A DNA stretch of 32,009 nt from Sutterella parvirubra YIT 11816 (GTDB lineage Bacteria; Pseudomonadota; Gammaproteobacteria; Burkholderiales; Burkholderiaceae_F). The translations under genes were made by a program, and so were the position numbers. Below are positions 30,496-32,009 of the stretch, in pieces. The notes beneath the pieces were generated by a model, which was not told where the DNA came from, made no database searches, and saw nothing but the letters and a program-made list of their open reading frames with translations. The DNA lies in the NCBI RefSeq assembly GCF_000250875.1, contig NZ_JH604866.1, forward strand, positions 1-32,009, read 5' to 3'. Within the stretch, counting starts at the first letter, position 1; each line of letters begins with the position of its first letter.

Positions 30496-30521
30496 GGGTG
30501 TGGTTCCTTAGAGAAAACTAT

Positions 30522-30549
30522 GAGGTTCCTCGATTCTATAGGGAACCTC
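30522..30549 (-). promoter_or_regulatory. Operator-like inverted repeat over the hmp -10 element
   Basis: GAGGTTCC (30522-30529) and GGAACCTC (30542-30549) form perfect 8-bp arms. The 12-base centre contains, on the minus strand, TATAGAAT, a -10 element for hmp 38 bases before the start. A repressor bound to the arms would block the promoter. The -35 region is weak (CTTGGG at 30555-30560), which suggests need for an activator or a specialised sigma factor. Confidence 0.5.
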
Positions 30550-30630
30550 TTTAACCCAAGCTGAAGATGAGAACGCCTCGCAACGGCCAATTGAAAGCAG
30601 ATGTTTCAGGGTTAACCCTTACAAAAAGAA

Positions 30631-30659
30631 AAGCCTCCCGGGGCTTGATCGGGAGGCTT
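30631..30659 (-). terminator. Rho-independent terminator of the thioredoxin-like gene
   Basis: AAGCCTCCCG (30631-30640) pairs with CGGGAGGCTT (30650-30659), 9-nt loop. On the minus strand it runs into TTTTCTTTTTG, a strong U-tract. It lies 63 bases after the gene's stop, so hmp is transcribed separately. Confidence 0.9.
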
Positions 30660-30722
30660 GGGGTCGGGCGCTCAGGCCTTGGCGGCCGAGCACCCGTGGG
30701 TCACCGGTACGTGTCGACGATC

Positions 30723-31055
30723 TCAAGAGGCGAGGCCCTTTTCGATGAAGGCCTTGAGTTCGCCCGGCGTCTTCACTTCGACGAGGCGCTCTTCCATGGC
30801 GACGCCGTTCTTGAAGATGATCATCGTCGGGATGCGGCGCACGTCGAGGCGTTCCTTGAGTTCGGGGGACTTTTCGGCGTCGGCCGTCGTGAAGACCATG
30901 CGGCCGTCGTACTCCTTCGCGAACGCCATGTAGAACGGCGCCGCGCGGCGGCAGTCCGCGCACCATTCGGCCCCGATCGCGAACACGACCGGCTTTTCGT
31001 TCCGGAGGACGACTTCGTCGAAATTGTTGGAATCGACAAGGATGATGTTCTGCAT
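30723..31055 (-). CDS. Thioredoxin-like protein with CADC active site
   Basis: A 110-residue cytosolic protein with the complete thioredoxin fold: VVFAIGAEWCADCRRAAP (Cys32 and Cys35), FTTADAEKSPELKERLDV and the cis-Pro segment RRIPTMIIF (Pro76). The dipeptide between the cysteines is Ala-Asp, not Gly-Pro of classical thioredoxin, which would change its redox potential and partners. There is no signal peptide. ATG 31055 is chosen because AAGGA lies about 10-14 bases upstream; an in-frame start at 31082 would put that site inside the gene. It has its own terminator. It is probably a specialised reductase and not the main TrxA. Confidence 0.85.
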   Translation of the reverse strand: MQNIILVDSNNFDEVVLRNEKPVVFAIGAEWCADCRRAAPFYMAFAKEYDGRMVFTTADAEKSPELKERLDVRRIPTMIIFKNGVAMEERLVEVKTPGELKAFIEKGLAS

Positions 31056-31198
31056 TCTTTGGTTCCTTACTGAGGAAGTCAATGGACGCGACGGGAGCGC
31101 TTCCGGCGCTCCACCGTGCGTCTCGGTACCGAAAGGATACCTGATCGGCGTAGATTTCGTCTATGGATTTCGGGAATCCGATAAGAAAGTTGCAACCA

Positions 31199-31234
31199 AT
31201 GGTCTCGCCGATGGTCTCGTCCATGGTCTCCAAA
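31199..31234 (+). repeat. 12-bp tandem repeat, three copies
   Basis: ATGGTCTCGCCG, ATGGTCTCGTCC and ATGGTCTCCAAA are head to tail in the divergent spacer between the thioredoxin-like gene and the last gene. The rest of this roughly 300-base spacer shows no gene. Confidence 0.75.
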
Positions 31235-31292
31235 GGGCGGATCCGGAGGGATTGCTCACTTTTTCACGGGCGGCACTCGCCCGGTCCGTGCG

Positions 31293-31298
31293 TAGAAT
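31293..31298 (+). promoter_or_regulatory. Candidate -10 element of the last gene
   Basis: TAGAAT (5/6) lies 56 bases upstream of ATG 31354. A small dyad GGGCG-GCACT-CGCCC (31268-31282) sits just before it, where a -35 would be; no good -35 hexamer is seen. Confidence 0.35.
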
Positions 31299-31353
31299 GA
31301 AGGAAAAAGCCCGCATGAACCTCCTCGGGTTCGGGACATACCGGAGAACCGTC

Positions 31354-31914
31354 ATGAAACACTTCACGCTGCAAGAAATGGAAGACCTGCACCGCTCCCC
31401 CCTGGCGCAAGAATTCCGGGTGGTGGCGGTGAAGCTCCAGAACCGTCCGGGCGAGGACGACGTCGACCTTCAGGACCGGCCGCTCCCCGGCTGGGCGCAC
31501 CGGGAACTGCGCGAGCGCGGGACCCGCATCGGGGACTTCCTCGTGCGCGTGCTCCCCTACAACATCGCGACGGGCGAGCCCGTCCCGGAAGAGGAGATCA
31601 AGCGCCGCGAGGCGGACGAAACCTGGAAGCGGGAGCTCCGCGAAACCGAGATCGCGTTGAACGAACTGCGCCTGCGCCCCATCGAAGCGCCCGACGGCAC
31701 GACCCGCCCCTGCGGCGAAGACGAATTGAATTGGTTGGACGAATACGTGAGCCAGGCGATTTCCTTCCGGGAGCCGGGGCTGCGCGAACGCGCGGTGGAA
31801 CTCACCGACGCCTACTACCAGGACGGGAAGGTCTTCACGCTGGAGCGGCTCTTGAACCTCATGCTCGACTACGGCGAGATGATGAGGTTGAAGGAGGAGC
31901 AGGGACTCAACTGA
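31354..31914 (+). CDS. Protein of unknown function, 186 residues, charged and soluble
   Basis: I do not recognise a family. The protein begins MKHFTLQEMEDLHRSPLAQE. It is rich in Glu, Arg and Leu and has no signal peptide or membrane segment, so it is predicted cytosolic. The middle (about 80-105, EEEIKRREADETWKRELRE) looks like a charged helix or coiled coil. The C-terminal part (LTDAYYQDGKVFTLERLLNL, MLDYGEMMRLKEEQG) also looks helical. Codon choice matches the neighbours. ATG 31354 has GGAG 9-12 bases upstream. An in-frame ATG at 31315, behind AAGGA, would add 13 residues and is the alternative start. A strong terminator follows, so it is a real single-gene unit. Confidence 0.75.
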   Translation: MKHFTLQEMEDLHRSPLAQEFRVVAVKLQNRPGEDDVDLQDRPLPGWAHRELRERGTRIGDFLVRVLPYNIATGEPVPEEEIKRREADETWKRELRETEIALNELRLRPIEAPDGTTRPCGEDELNWLDEYVSQAISFREPGLRERAVELTDAYYQDGKVFTLERLLNLMLDYGEMMRLKEEQGLN

Positions 31915-31941
31915 GTTCGGCCTCCACGAAGTCGCTCGGAA

Positions 31942-31971
31942 CGGCGGCGCTTCAAGAACGGAGCGCCGCCG
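31942..31971 (+). terminator. Rho-independent terminator of the last gene
   Basis: CGGCGGCGCT (31942-31951) pairs perfectly with AGCGCCGCCG (31962-31971), 10-nt loop, followed by CGTTCTTCTTC. It begins 27 bases after the stop. Confidence 0.88.
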
Positions 31972-32009
31972 CGTTCTTCTTCATAGAAAACGCGCGAGGA
32001 AACTTGCGA

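Noticed and set aside
1-32009. CRISPR arrays, tRNA or rRNA genes, insertion sequences, phage genes or toxin-antitoxin pairs
   Set aside because: None was seen on reading both strands; the tandem repeats found have short unrelated units without spacers.

Overview
The window is a chromosomal stretch from a GC-rich Gram-negative bacterium. A double-membrane cell is shown by the TonB-dependent receptor, TonB/ExbB/ExbD and an autotransporter beta-barrel. The strong bias for G or C at third codon positions, the protein flavour and the gene set (PotE-type antiporter, AEC and BASS carriers, RlmN-like protein, class I NrdAB) fit a gut-type Burkholderiales such as Sutterellaceae. That placement is inference. 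I saw no tRNA, rRNA, CRISPR, insertion sequence or phage gene.

Layout. 1-1.1 kb: a BASS-family transporter. 1.1-1.9 kb: a spacer with a perfect 16-bp palindrome and the C-terminal remnant of an aldo/keto reductase. 2.0-11.7 kb: a complete iron-siderophore uptake block. On the minus strand lie the outer-membrane receptor, exbB, exbD and tonB. On the plus strand, divergent, lie two FecCD-type permeases, an ATPase and two different binding proteins, one with a Sec signal and one with a Tat-like signal. The permeases and first binding protein resemble the CeuBCDE/FatB/YclNOPQ catecholate/petrobactin group. An AT-rich divergent spacer holds a partial Fur-box match. 11.9-13.3 kb: a PotE-like putrescine/ornithine antiporter without a decarboxylase partner. 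13.6-16.2 kb: an autotransporter gene broken by two in-frame TGA codons and one frameshift. 16.3-19.1 kb: nrdA-nrdB, class I ribonucleotide reductase without an ATP-cone. 19.6-22.4 kb: a NitT/TauT-type ABC importer (binding protein, ATPase, permease). 22.7-23.7 kb: an AEC-family carrier. 23.9-24.9 kb: an RlmN/Cfr-family radical SAM enzyme. 25.0-25.8 kb: a membrane-anchored glycerophosphodiesterase-like protein. 26.2-29.1 kb: rfbC, rfbD and rfbB for dTDP-L-rhamnose. 29.3-31.1 kb: flavohemoprotein Hmp and a thioredoxin-like protein. 31.4-31.9 kb: an unrecognised protein.

How it works together. The iron block is self-sufficient: the receptor brings a ferric chelate across the outer membrane using TonB energy, the periplasmic proteins capture it, and the ABC transporter imports it. 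The other segments are independent housekeeping or accessory units, most ending in clear hairpins.

I found no convincing wholly new system. The most unusual signals are the two dissimilar binding proteins serving one siderophore transporter, a Cys-rich insertion in Hmp, the multiply broken autotransporter behind an intact ribosome binding site and a long inverted repeat, and short tandem repeats (9, 10 or 12 bp) in at least six intergenic spacers.
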